Counted from the first letter of the stretch, positions 6,347 to 13,804 are shown. The stretch: DNA of 17,990 nt from Oceanihabitans sp. (GCA_018067265.1 JAGPUY010000091.1:1-17990); one strand, 5' to 3'. The notes: generated from the sequence alone by a model not told the origin. Translations and numbers: made by a program.

Positions 6347-8407
6347 TTATTCATTAATTCCTTCCAAATCTAATAAAAATGCGTATTCCAAAGCGACCTC
6401 TTTTAAGCTTTCAAACCTTCCGGATGCGCCACCATGACCAGATTCCATGTCTGTATGTAGTAACAGTTTATTATTATCTGTTTTTAATTCTCTAAGCTTT
6501 GCAACCCATTTTGCTGGCTCCCAATATTGTACTTGAGAGTCATGCAAACCTGTTGTAACCAACATATTTGGATATTCTTGTGCTTTTATATTATCGTAAG
6601 GGGAATAAGACAACATATACTTGTAATATTCCTTATCGTTAGGATTTCCCCATTCATCATATTCTCCTGTGGTTAACGGAATAGTATCGTCTAACATAGT
6701 AGTAACAACATCTACAAAAGGAACTGCTTCTAAAATACCATTATATAACTCGGGATTTAAATTAGCAATTACTCCCATTAATAAACCACCTGCAGATCCG
6801 CCATTTGCGTACAAATGGGTCTTGGAAGTATACTTTTCTTCAATTAAAAATTTAGAACAGTCTATAAAATCATGAAAAGTATTCTTCTTTAATTTTAATT
6901 TACCTGTTTCGTACCAATCTCTTCCTAAATATTCTCCGCCACGTATGTGTGCAATTGCAAAAATAAAGCCTCTATCTAATAAACTTAATCTAATGGTTGA
7001 AAAATAAGGATCAATAGTAGAGCCATAAGAACCATACGCATATTGCAATAATGGATTGGTTCCATCTAATTGCAATCCTTTTTTATAGACCAAAGAAATT
7101 GGAATTTTCACGCCATCTCTAGCAGTTGCCCAAATACGTTTAGAGGTGTAATTGTCTTTATTAAAAGTACCGCCTAAAACTTCTTGTTCTTTTTGAACTT
7201 CTTTCGTTTTCGTTTTAAAATTATAATCGATTACCGAGCTTGGTGTGGTAAGTGCATTATAACTATATCTTAAAACATCACTATCAAAATCTGGATTATT
7301 ACCAGTATTTGCGGTGTATGTTTCATTATCAAACGGTAAATAATAATCTTCTTTACCATTCCAGCTTATAATTCTAATTTTATTTAAACCATTTTCTCTT
7401 TCGCTTACTACCAAATAGTCTTTAAAGATTTCGATATCCTCTAATAAAACATCTTTTCTATGTGGTAAAACATCTTGCCAATACTCTTTTCCTGTTTGGT
7501 TTTCGTTTGTTTTTTGAAGCTTAAAGTTAATCGATTTATCTTTATTAGAAATAATGAAAAAACTGTCTTTATAGTGCGCTATAGCGTAATCTAGTTCTCT
7601 TTCTCTTTTTTGAAAAACCTTAAAATCACCATCTGGATCGTCTGCATTTAAAATTTGATATTCGGAAGTTAAAGTACTTGACGAACCTATAACTAGGTAC
7701 TTTTTAGATTTTGTTTTATATACAAAAGTGTTGAAGGTTTCATCTTCTTCATGAAACACCTCTGTATCTTCTTCCACTTTTGTATGTAACTTATGTTTAT
7801 ACACTTTTGAAGAACGTAAGGTAACTTCGTCTTTTCTGGTGTAAAACAAGGTAATATTATCATTTGCCCAAGTAATTCCGCCTGTGGTATTTAATATTTC
7901 TTCCGAATAAATTTCGCCAGTAATTAAATTTTTAATTTTAATATTATACTGTCTTCTACTCACCGTATCTGTTGAAAAAGCAGCCATGGTATTATCTGGA
8001 CTAATAGAAACACCACCTAGTTTAAAGTAGTTAAAATCTTTTGCCATTACATTACAATCAAACAGCAACTCTTCGGTAGCTTCTAATGTTTCCTTTTTAC
8101 GGGTATAAATAGGATAATCTTTACCTTTTTCAAACTTAGTAATGTACCAATATCCATTTAATTTATAAGGAACAGAAGTGTCATCCTCTTTAATTCTAGC
8201 TTTCATTTCTTTAAAAAGGTCGGCTTGAAAAGGTTCTGTATGTGCTAATACTTCTTTAGTATGTTTATTTTCTGCATTTAAATAGTCTATAACTTCCTGG
8301 TCTTCTTTGTTTTTAAGCCAAAAATAATTATCTATTCGTTCGTGTTTATGCGCTACAAGTTTTTCTTGAATTTGCTTCGCTTTTGGAGGAGTATGTGCTT
8401 TTTTCAA
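6347..8407 (-). CDS. ptrB: Oligopeptidase B (S9A prolyl-oligopeptidase family)
   Basis: At 686 residues the length equals that of E. coli protease II. The N-terminal 70 residues contain the family's DNYFWL segment. Residues about 75-410 form the seven-bladed propeller cap and about 420-686 the alpha/beta-hydrolase domain. The catalytic triad is visible: Ser538 in GGSAGG, Asp623 in TGLHDSQV and His658 in ESGHGG. The spacing matches that of oligopeptidase B (532/617/652 in E. coli). The enzyme cuts short peptides after Arg or Lys, and the propeller excludes folded proteins. The lysine-rich start has no signal sequence, so it is probably cytoplasmic. It is read divergently from ybaB, and the gap holds a -7-like element for each. 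The next gene starts 63 bases downstream with no hairpin between. A dipeptidyl-peptidase role is less likely because the triad context is S9A. Confidence 0.93.
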   Translation of the reverse strand: MKKAHTPPKAKQIQEKLVAHKHERIDNYFWLKNKEDQEVIDYLNAENKHTKEVLAHTEPFQADLFKEMKARIKEDDTSVPYKLNGYWYITKFEKGKDYPIYTRKKETLEATEELLFDCNVMAKDFNYFKLGGVSISPDNTMAAFSTDTVSRRQYNIKIKNLITGEIYSEEILNTTGGITWANDNITLFYTRKDEVTLRSSKVYKHKLHTKVEEDTEVFHEEDETFNTFVYKTKSKKYLVIGSSSTLTSEYQILNADDPDGDFKVFQKRERELDYAIAHYKDSFFIISNKDKSINFKLQKTNENQTGKEYWQDVLPHRKDVLLEDIEIFKDYLVVSERENGLNKIRIISWNGKEDYYLPFDNETYTANTGNNPDFDSDVLRYSYNALTTPSSVIDYNFKTKTKEVQKEQEVLGGTFNKDNYTSKRIWATARDGVKIPISLVYKKGLQLDGTNPLLQYAYGSYGSTIDPYFSTIRLSLLDRGFIFAIAHIRGGEYLGRDWYETGKLKLKKNTFHDFIDCSKFLIEEKYTSKTHLYANGGSAGGLLMGVIANLNPELYNGILEAVPFVDVVTTMLDDTIPLTTGEYDEWGNPNDKEYYKYMLSYSPYDNIKAQEYPNMLVTTGLHDSQVQYWEPAKWVAKLRELKTDNNKLLLHTDMESGHGGASGRFESLKEVALEYAFLLDLEGINE

Positions 8408-8438
8408 ATGAAATAATTAAATCTAAAATTATATTCTT

Positions 8439-8446
8439 CAAAAATA
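8439..8446 (-). promoter_or_regulatory. ptrB: Probable -7 element of the oligopeptidase B gene
   Basis: The - strand reads TATTTTTG, an exact TAnnTTTG, 31 bases before the ATG at 8407. The -33 position shows no clear TTG. It lies 11 bases from the oppositely directed -7 element of ybaB, so the two promoters must overlap in RNA-polymerase footprint. Confidence 0.45.
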
Positions 8447-8457
8447 GAAAAATTAAA

Positions 8458-8465
8458 TAGTTTTG
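8458..8465 (+). promoter_or_regulatory. ybaB: Probable -7 element of ybaB
   Basis: TAGTTTTG fits TAnnTTTG exactly and lies 24 bases before the ATG at 8490. It overlaps the TTG at 8463 that would otherwise be the longest start. This supports the ATG at 8490 as the true start, because 8463 would lie upstream of the transcript. Confidence 0.5.
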
Positions 8466-8489
8466 TATGGAATTATAAATTATAAAATT

Positions 8490-8813
8490 ATGTTTGGAGA
8501 CCTTGCAGGTATGATGGGTAAACTTAAAGAAACCCAGAAAAAAGTAGAAGAGACTAAAAAACGTTTAGATACTGTTTTAGTCGATGAGCAAAGTAATGAT
8601 GGAATGTTAAAGGTAACTTTAACGGCCAATAGAGTTCTTAAATCTATAACTATAGACGATGCGCTATTAGAGGATAAAGAACAATTAGAAGATTATTTAA
8701 TTCTTACCTTAAATAAAGCAATAGCAAGAGCTACGCAAGTAAATGAAGCGGAAATTGGTGCTGTAGCAAAAGATGGTATGCCGAATATTCCTGGTATGGA
8801 TATGTTTAAATAA
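8490..8813 (+). CDS. ybaB: YbaB/EbfC family nucleoid-associated protein
   Basis: A 107-residue protein of the usual family length. Residues 1-25 (M-F-G-D-L through K-K-V-E-E-T-K-K-R-L) form the first helix of a coiled-coil dimer. A central beta hairpin follows (about 40-60, with VTLTANRVLKSITIDDALL). The second helix contains EDYLILTLNKAIARA. The Gly/Met-rich C-terminus (KDGMPNIPGMDMFK) matches the P-G-M tail of YbaB and EbfC. Family members are small dimeric DNA-binding proteins that coat or bridge DNA. In many bacteria the gene sits next to dnaX-recR, but here it does not. The ATG at 8490 is chosen over a TTG at 8463, which overlaps the -7 element and would add nine poorly conserved residues. 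A strong hairpin ends the gene. Confidence 0.93.
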   Translation: MFGDLAGMMGKLKETQKKVEETKKRLDTVLVDEQSNDGMLKVTLTANRVLKSITIDDALLEDKEQLEDYLILTLNKAIARATQVNEAEIGAVAKDGMPNIPGMDMFK

Positions 8814-8830
8814 CGAAAGTTTAAAGCAAA

Positions 8831-8862
8831 AAAAAAAGGAAGCTAAATAGCTTCCTTTTTTT
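8831..8862. terminator. Bidirectional terminator between ybaB and the OmpA-family gene
   Basis: A 14-bp stem (A7 then GGAAGCT, paired with AGCTTCC then T7) closes on AAAT. The + strand T run ends ybaB, and the A run opposite ends the converging OmpA-family gene, whose stop is at 8891. Confidence 0.9.
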
Positions 8863-8890
8863 ATATATCGATAGTACTAAATACTAATGA

Positions 8891-10567
8891 TTATTGTTGA
8901 CTAAGCACTCTAAATTGAGTTCTTCTGTTAGATAAGTGCTCTCTTTCTGTACAAGAAACACCATCTGCACATCTGTTTACTAATCTAGTTTCCCCATATC
9001 CATTAGATACAATTCTTGAAGAATTGATTCCTTTAGAGATTAAGTAGTTAGTTACCGCTTGTGCTCTTCTTTCAGATAAAGATCTGTTAGATGCAGCAGA
9101 ACCTCTAGAATCTGTATGAGAAGCAATTTCTACAGAAACACCTCCAGCAATAGCAGGTATTAATTTAGCATCAATTTCTCTTTTAGCAGAAGTAGTTAAA
9201 GTAGAAGAACCTAAATCCCAGTTAATGTTAAGGTCATTATAAGCTAACAACTTACAATCTACTGGTTTCCATGTTGTTAAGCCACCTTTTGTTTGTAAAA
9301 CTTCTTTAGATACTGTTTTAGTAATAGCAGGAACCGTACTTTCCACTATTTTAGAATCTTCAGATAAAACTGTTTTCTTTAAAGTTGCAGTTTGTTGAGG
9401 AATATCAATAGCTCTTGTAGTTGGAGGCGTTACCATTACAGTGCGCTTCATTGTTTTAGTTACAGCAGGAATAGAAACAACTGTTGTAGTCTCAGGAATA
9501 ATAACAGTTCTAGTTACTGTTTTAGTTTCTTGAGGAATTTCAATGACTCTAGTTGTAGGAGGTGTTACCATTACAACTCTTTTCATTGTTTTTGTTTGTT
9601 GAGGAATTTCAATTACTCTTGTTGTTGGAGGTGTTACCATTACTGTTTTGTTAACATCTGTAGTTACAGCAGGAATTTCAATTACTCTAGTACTAGCTGG
9701 TTTAACAACCGTTTTAACGGTATATGTAGCCATACCACAATCATCATTAGATGAAGATGTATCACAATCAGGAGTTCTTACAAAAGAAGCATCTGCAGAT
9801 AAATCCGTAGTGTTTACTGTAATATTTTGCGCAGGAACTGCTTTGTAACACCAGTATCTACAATCGTTAGGATCAGCAGATTGACATTCAGCAGCAGGAG
9901 TATCACTCATTTGCCATTTAGCAGTCGCTGGTTTTGTTTCAATAACTTGGTAGTTAGAAGAGAAACTTGCAGGTACAACTCTTAAAGAGGTACCATATTC
10001 TCTCTTTTTGTATGTTCTAGTTTCTGTTCCGTATTCCGCAGGAATAACCTCTAAACGTTGACCAGCTTCGCTAGTTACAACAGTAAAGCTTTGGTTTTCG
10101 TAAACCGCAGGAACAACTTCTAAACGTTGGCTAGCTGGTTGTGTTACTACCGTGAAGTTTTGCGTTTCGTAAACAGCAGGAACAAGCTCTAAACGTTGAG
10201 AAGCTTCTTTAGTTACAACTGTTTCTGTTTGCGTTTCTGTTCTTGAAGCAATTTTCTCTAAACGTTGTGCAGCTTCTTGTACAGTTACTTCAAAAGTTTG
10301 TGTTTCATATACAGCAGGAACAACTTCTAAACGTTGACTTGCATTAGCAACTACTACGTCTTCAGTAACCGTAGTATAAGTTGAAGGTACTGTGCTTAAC
10401 TTTTTGTACGCTGGAGACACTTGAATAGTTACGTCTTGATTTACCCAAACGTCTGGTGTTACACATCGAACATAACATTTTCCTGGTTCTGGATTCGTTG
10501 GTAAATCTTGTGCAACTGCAGAAATGCAAACGACAAAAGATAAAATTGTTAGTAAGGTTTTTTTCAT
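8891..10567 (-). CDS. OmpA-family surface protein with tandem 23-residue repeats
   Basis: A 558-residue exported protein. The signal peptide is 1-19 (MKKTLLTILSFVVCISAVA, cleavage before QDLP). No lipobox is seen. A short CYVRC motif (31-35) is followed by seven units of 23 residues from about 50 to 210 with the core QRLEVVPAVYE. A Cys-rich linker (about 211-280, with five Cys) leads to six units from about 282 to 425 with the core TRVIEIPQQTKT. The OmpA peptidoglycan-binding domain occupies about 445-555, with HTDSRG and LSERRA giving the peptidoglycan-contact pair Asp486 and Arg501. A Cys pair at 533/539 lies in the loop before the final strand. It probably sits in the outer membrane or periplasm, held to peptidoglycan, with the repeats as a spacer or stalk. 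The repeat function is unknown. It is bounded by terminators and probably transcribed alone. Confidence 0.88.
   Translation of the reverse strand: MKKTLLTILSFVVCISAVAQDLPTNPEPGKCYVRCVTPDVWVNQDVTIQVSPAYKKLSTVPSTYTTVTEDVVVANASQRLEVVPAVYETQTFEVTVQEAAQRLEKIASRTETQTETVVTKEASQRLELVPAVYETQNFTVVTQPASQRLEVVPAVYENQSFTVVTSEAGQRLEVIPAEYGTETRTYKKREYGTSLRVVPASFSSNYQVIETKPATAKWQMSDTPAAECQSADPNDCRYWCYKAVPAQNITVNTTDLSADASFVRTPDCDTSSSNDDCGMATYTVKTVVKPASTRVIEIPAVTTDVNKTVMVTPPTTRVIEIPQQTKTMKRVVMVTPPTTRVIEIPQETKTVTRTVIIPETTTVVSIPAVTKTMKRTVMVTPPTTRAIDIPQQTATLKKTVLSEDSKIVESTVPAITKTVSKEVLQTKGGLTTWKPVDCKLLAYNDLNINWDLGSSTLTTSAKREIDAKLIPAIAGGVSVEIASHTDSRGSAASNRSLSERRAQAVTNYLISKGINSSRIVSNGYGETRLVNRCADGVSCTEREHLSNRRTQFRVLSQQ
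9293..9724 (-). repeat. Second coding repeat array (TRVIEIP type, about 69-bp period)
   Basis: Six units encode residues about 282-425. The marker arginine or its equivalent falls at 294, 317, 340, 362, 385 and 408. The period is therefore 23 residues, with one unit of 22. At the DNA level the stretch GGAGGTGTTACCATTAC recurs nearly unchanged three times. The last unit has diverged. Confidence 0.85.
9938..10420 (-). repeat. First coding repeat array (QRLEVVPA type, 69-bp period)
   Basis: Seven units encode residues about 50-210. The marker leucine falls at 57, 80, 103, 126, 149, 172 and 195, so the period is exactly 23 residues with no insertion or deletion. The outer units are more diverged than the middle ones. 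Confidence 0.9.
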
Positions 10568-10648
10568 TTTTAAGTAATTTAATGGTTAAATATTAATATT
10601 GTTCTGATTTTCAGATACTTTAAGAGAAGTAACAACTCTAATTTCGAA

Positions 10649-10656
10649 CAAAATTA
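10649..10656 (-). promoter_or_regulatory. Possible -7 element of the OmpA-family gene
   Basis: The - strand reads TAATTTTG, an exact TAnnTTTG, 81 bases before the ATG at 10567. This would give a leader of roughly 75 bases. The -33 element is not clear. The remaining gap to 10778 is AT-rich, and I see no convincing terminator for the threonine aldolase in it. Confidence 0.35.
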
Positions 10657-10778
10657 AAACTTATCAAACTATTAATTCATTAAACATTAAGAACTCTTTA
10701 ACATTTCGATAAAATACCTTTTTACTCGACGAAACACTTATGTGTTTTTTAAAACGCTGATTATTAGACAAGCAAAAC

Positions 10779-11798
10779 TTAAAAATCGCTCAGCAAGTCT
10801 AAAACATAGGTGTGCATCTTGTTGGTATAATCTAAATGTGTAACTAATCGAAGCTTATTTTCTCCCATTCCTACAAGTTTTACTCCTTTACTTTCTAACT
10901 TAGAAATAAAAGCATCCGAATTAACATCTTTTTGTAATTCAAAGATTACAATATTAGTTTCTACAGGCTCCACTTTATTAACAAAAGCAGCATTGTTTAA
11001 AACAAGAGCTAATTCCTTTGCTTTATTATGATCTTCTTCTAATCTTTCCATATGATGATCTAAAGCATATATTCCAGCAGCAGCTAAATAACCAACTTGT
11101 CGCATTCCTCCACCAAAAATCTTTCGTATTCTCATTGCTCCTTGCATGAGGTCTTCGTCTCCTACTAATACAGAACCAATAGGACAACCTAATCCTTTAC
11201 TTAAGCATACCGAAATAGTATCAAACACTTTTCCGTATTGCTCTGTCGCTTCCTTTTTAGCAACCAAAGCATTCCAAATTCGTGCGCCGTCTAAATGAAA
11301 ACCAAGGTTATTGGTATCACAAACTTTTTTAATTTTTTGTAACTCCTTAAAATCCCAACAAGCTCCTCCTCCTTTATTTGTTGTATTTTCAACTTCCACT
11401 AAACGCGTTAATGCACTATGATAAAATTCTGGTGGGTTTATATTATCTATTACGTCTTGTGCCGTAAACATGCCTCGATGGCCATCTATTAATTTACAAG
11501 AAACACCACTATTAAAACTCGCTCCGCCTCCTTCATAATTATATATATGTGCGTACTTATCACAAATAACTTGTTCTCCTGGATTGGTATGTAACTTAAT
11601 AGCTGTTTGATTTGCCATAGTTCCTGTAGGAAAAAATAATGCTTTTGGTTTACCAAACATTTCTGCGATACGCTCTTCTAAGGCATTAACGGTTGGATCT
11701 TCTTTATAAACATCATCACCAACAGAAGCTTTCATCATAGCATTTAGCATTTCTTTTGTTGGCTTGGTTACGGTATCACTTCTTAAATCTATTATCAT
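10779..11798 (-). CDS. ltaE: Low-specificity L-threonine aldolase
   Basis: A 339-residue fold-type I PLP enzyme. The N-terminal DLRSDTVTKPT (4-14) and GDDVYKEDP (28-35) are hallmark threonine-aldolase segments. His84 in DKYAHIYN stacks on the PLP ring. HLDGARI at 168-174 supplies Asp170 and Arg173, and Lys201 in CLSKGLGCPIGS binds PLP. The enzyme splits L-threonine or L-allo-threonine into glycine and acetaldehyde in the cytoplasm, and can also act on other beta-hydroxy amino acids. The length agrees with bacterial LtaE (about 333 in E. coli). It is read divergently from prfB with 91 bases between the two ATG codons. No exact TAnnTTTG was found for it. The nearest is TATATTTTG with one extra base. 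Confidence 0.93.
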   Translation of the reverse strand: MIIDLRSDTVTKPTKEMLNAMMKASVGDDVYKEDPTVNALEERIAEMFGKPKALFFPTGTMANQTAIKLHTNPGEQVICDKYAHIYNYEGGGASFNSGVSCKLIDGHRGMFTAQDVIDNINPPEFYHSALTRLVEVENTTNKGGGACWDFKELQKIKKVCDTNNLGFHLDGARIWNALVAKKEATEQYGKVFDTISVCLSKGLGCPIGSVLVGDEDLMQGAMRIRKIFGGGMRQVGYLAAAGIYALDHHMERLEEDHNKAKELALVLNNAAFVNKVEPVETNIVIFELQKDVNSDAFISKLESKGVKLVGMGENKLRLVTHLDYTNKMHTYVLDLLSDF

Positions 11799-11860
11799 TT
11801 GGTCTATATTTATAACTACTGTAAAATTAAATCAAAATATATTTTTACACACAGTATTAA

Positions 11861-11885
11861 AGTATATTTTTGTTAAAAATATACT
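11861..11885. promoter_or_regulatory. Perfect 11-bp palindrome over the prfB promoter
   Basis: AGTATATTTTT and AAAAATATACT face each other across GTT. The left arm plus the first loop base contain TATTTTTG (11865-11872), an exact -7 element, with TTTTTA 17 bases further upstream. The ATG of prfB follows 4 bases after the right arm. The expected start of transcription falls inside the right arm, so the whole palindrome is more likely to be a DNA operator than an RNA hairpin. Confidence 0.6.
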
Positions 11886-11889
11886 TCCT

Positions 11890-13000
11890 ATGATTACGAC
11901 AGATCAAATTAAAGATCTTAATATACGTCTTAGTGCGCTAAGGCAATATCTTTGACTTAGATGCTAAGTTAATTGAAATACAAAACGAAGAAGAACAAAC
12001 TTTCGATCCTAATTTCTGGAATGATTCTAAAGCTGCAGAAGTGATTATGAAATCGCTTCGAGAGAAGAAGAAATGGGTTACCGATTATGACACCTCTAAA
12101 ACACTAGTAGAAGATTTAGAAGTCCTCTACGAATTTTTTAAAGAAGATGAGGCTACTTTGCAAGATGTAGAAACTCGTTTTGAAAAAGCAACAACTTCTA
12201 TTGAAGATCTAGAATTTAGAAACATGCTTTCTGAAGAAGGAGATAGTTTAAGTGCTGTTTTACAAATTACTGCTGGCGCTGGAGGAACAGAAAGTTGCGA
12301 TTGGGCAAGTATGCTCATGCGCATGTATTTAATGTATGCCGAAAAAAGTGGTTTTAAAGTAAAAGAACTTAACTACCAAGAAGGAGATGTTGCTGGAATT
12401 AAAACCGTTACGCTAGAAATTGAAGGTGATTTTGCTTTTGGTTGGCTTAAAGGAGAAAACGGCGTACATCGATTAGTACGTATTTCTCCTTTTGACAGCA
12501 ATGCCAAACGACATACCAGTTTTGCTTCTGTTTATGTGTATCCATTAGTGGATGATACCATAGAAATTGAAATTAATCCTGCAGATATAGAAATTGTTAC
12601 GGCTCGATCTAGTGGTGCTGGAGGTCAAAATGTGAATAAAGTAGAAACCAAAGTGCAACTAACACATAAGCCTACGGGAATTCAAATTTCATGTTCGGAA
12701 ACGCGTTCGCAACACGATAACCGCTCTAGAGCGCTTCAAATGTTGAAGTCGCAACTATATGAAATAGAACTACAAAAACAATTGGCACAGCGTGAAGATA
12801 TAGAAGCAGGCAAAATGAAAATTGAATGGGGAAGCCAAATACGTAATTACGTAATGCATCCTTATAAGCTAGTAAAAGATGTTCGTTCTGCGCATGAAAC
12901 TGGGAATGTAGATGCTGTTATGGATGGTGATATTGGTGGCTTTTTAAAGGCATATCTTATGATGATGGGACAACAAACTACAGAAACAAATAACTTATAA
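11890..13000 (+). CDS. prfB: Peptide chain release factor 2, expressed by +1 programmed frameshift
   Basis: The first 21 codons (11890-11952) end at an in-frame TGA (11953-11955). Reading on after a +1 shift, which skips the T at 11953, gives a continuous frame to the TAA at 12998-13000. The product is 369 residues (E. coli RF2: 365). The slippery site is AGG CAA TAT CTT TGA C, the same layout as the E. coli site with CAA in place of GGG. RF2 recognises UAA and UGA through the SPF motif, seen in RISPFDSNAKRH. It releases the peptide through GGQ, seen in SSGAGGQNVNKVETKV. Low RF2 makes the ribosome pause at UGA and shift, so the factor controls its own level. A promoter and perfect palindrome lie just upstream. 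The ArsC-like gene starts 13 bases downstream, probably in the same transcript. Confidence 0.95.
11941..11956 (+). promoter_or_regulatory. prfB: prfB +1 recoding site
   Basis: AGG (11941-11943), then CAATAT, then the slippery codon CTT (11950-11952), then the TGA stop with C as the next base. AGG is the Shine-Dalgarno-like remnant, at the same distance from CTT as in E. coli. The peptidyl-tRNA on CTT re-pairs with TTT one base on, and decoding resumes at GAC (11954). Confidence 0.9.
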
Positions 13001-13013
13001 CCTAAAGCACTAT

Positions 13014-13358
13014 ATGATAACTATATACCACAATAATAGATGCAGCAAGTCTCGCTCTGGACTAGAAATAGTAAAGAATTCTGGCAAAGAATTTAAAATA
13101 ATTAATTACCTTGAAACCATTCCGAATAAAGCAGAGTTAACCAACATAATTAACTTACTTAAAATCAACCCGATAGATTTAGTAAGGAAAAACGAAGCTA
13201 TTTGGAAAGAAAATTATAAAGGCAAAACATTAACAAATGCCGAAGTAATAGATGCGATGACTACCTACCCAAAACTAATAGAAAGACCTATTGTTATAAA
13301 AGGGGACAAAGCAGTCATTGGTCGCCCACCAGAATTAATCCTTGATTTAATAACATAA
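13014..13358 (+). CDS. ArsC/Spx-family thioredoxin-fold protein (arsenate reductase-like)
   Basis: A 114-residue protein of the glutaredoxin-dependent ArsC family. The catalytic-type Cys10 lies in YHNNRCSKSR. The three arginines that bind the oxyanion in enteric ArsC have counterparts at Arg58 (LVRKNE), Arg91 (ERPIVI) and Arg104 (IGRPPE). True ArsC reduces arsenate to arsenite with glutaredoxin and glutathione, but many Bacteroidota homologues sit outside ars operons, and no ars genes are seen here. A general thiol-redox role is therefore equally possible. The start is the ATG at 13014, 13 bases after prfB. It is followed 43 bases later by a diverged second copy, so the three genes may form one transcript ending at the hairpin at 13767-13804. 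Confidence 0.85.
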   Translation: MITIYHNNRCSKSRSGLEIVKNSGKEFKIINYLETIPNKAELTNIINLLKINPIDLVRKNEAIWKENYKGKTLTNAEVIDAMTTYPKLIERPIVIKGDKAVIGRPPELILDLIT

Positions 13359-13401
13359 CCTATAATAGCCCCAAAAAAAAGCCCAAATCCCTACCTACAT
13401 T

Positions 13402-13764
13402 ATGATTTTGATTTATCACAACCCAGAATCAATAGACTCTATCGAGTGCCTCAATATATTAAAAAAAATAAAACAAAGACACAAAGTAATTAGACATATT
13501 GATAACCCTTTAACAGAACGAAAACTAAAAAGAATAATTAAGCTTCTAAATATTAAAGCGATTCAACTAATTAGAACAGAATCCACTATTTGGAAAGATC
13601 ATTATCAAGAATTGGTTTCTAATCCTGATGATTTTGAGGACATCGAATACATAAAAATGATGACGGAATTCCCCAGTCTCATAAAAATACCAATAGTTAT
13701 TAATGGAGATAAAGCTGCAATTTGCCAGCCTCCAGAAAAAATATTAGGCATACTAACGCGCTAA
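13402..13764 (+). CDS. Diverged ArsC-like paralogue lacking the catalytic cysteine
   Basis: This 120-residue protein aligns along its whole length with the preceding gene. Shared landmarks are the IYHN start, INLLKI/IKLLNI, IxLIR, the IWKxxY segment, xPIVIxGDKA and PPExIL. The active-site cysteine is replaced: position 10 is Ser in YHNPESIDSI, and the nearest Cys is 17. Of the three anion-binding arginines, Arg58 is kept, but the second is Lys95 and the third Gln109. There is a small insertion around residues 71-85. It is therefore unlikely to reduce arsenate the classical way. It may be a regulator, a binding partner of the first copy, or a decaying duplicate. The frame is intact and it shares the terminator, which argues against simple decay. 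The start is the ATG at 13402. Confidence 0.8.
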   Translation: MILIYHNPESIDSIECLNILKKIKQRHKVIRHIDNPLTERKLKRIIKLLNIKAIQLIRTESTIWKDHYQELVSNPDDFEDIEYIKMMTEFPSLIKIPIVINGDKAAICQPPEKILGILTR

Positions 13765-13766
13765 TA

Positions 13767-13804
13767 AAAAAAGCTTCAAAATCTAAACGTTTTGAAGCTT
13801 TTTT
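13767..13804 (+). terminator. Terminator of the prfB-ArsC-like transcript
   Basis: A perfect 15-bp stem (A6 then GCTTCAAAA, paired with TTTTGAAGC then T6) has an 8-base loop and starts 2 bases after the stop codon of the second ArsC-like gene. Confidence 0.9.

Noticed and set aside
8463..8489. TTG start giving a 116-residue YbaB
   Set aside because: The TTG lies inside the -7 element TAGTTTTG, and the extra nine residues are not part of the family. ATG 8490 is used.
9392..9848. Two + strand open frames rich in Ser, Tyr, Asn and Cys opposite the OmpA-family gene
   Set aside because: They are antisense to the repeat arrays, and their odd composition is the reverse reading of the repeats. No promoter or start context was seen.
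9293..10420. CRISPR-like or non-coding tandem array
   Set aside because: The period is 69 bp in frame with an intact coding sequence. There are no unique spacers, and the units differ as protein repeats do.
11764..11889. Longer upstream extension of the first prfB frame
   Set aside because: The extension would run through the palindrome and promoter, and its residues do not resemble RF2. The ATG at 11890 gives the normal RF2 N-terminus.
11953..11955. TGA as a disabling mutation making prfB a pseudogene
   Set aside because: The context is the well-known RF2 autoregulatory frameshift site (CTT TGA C), and the downstream frame is intact with SPF and GGQ.
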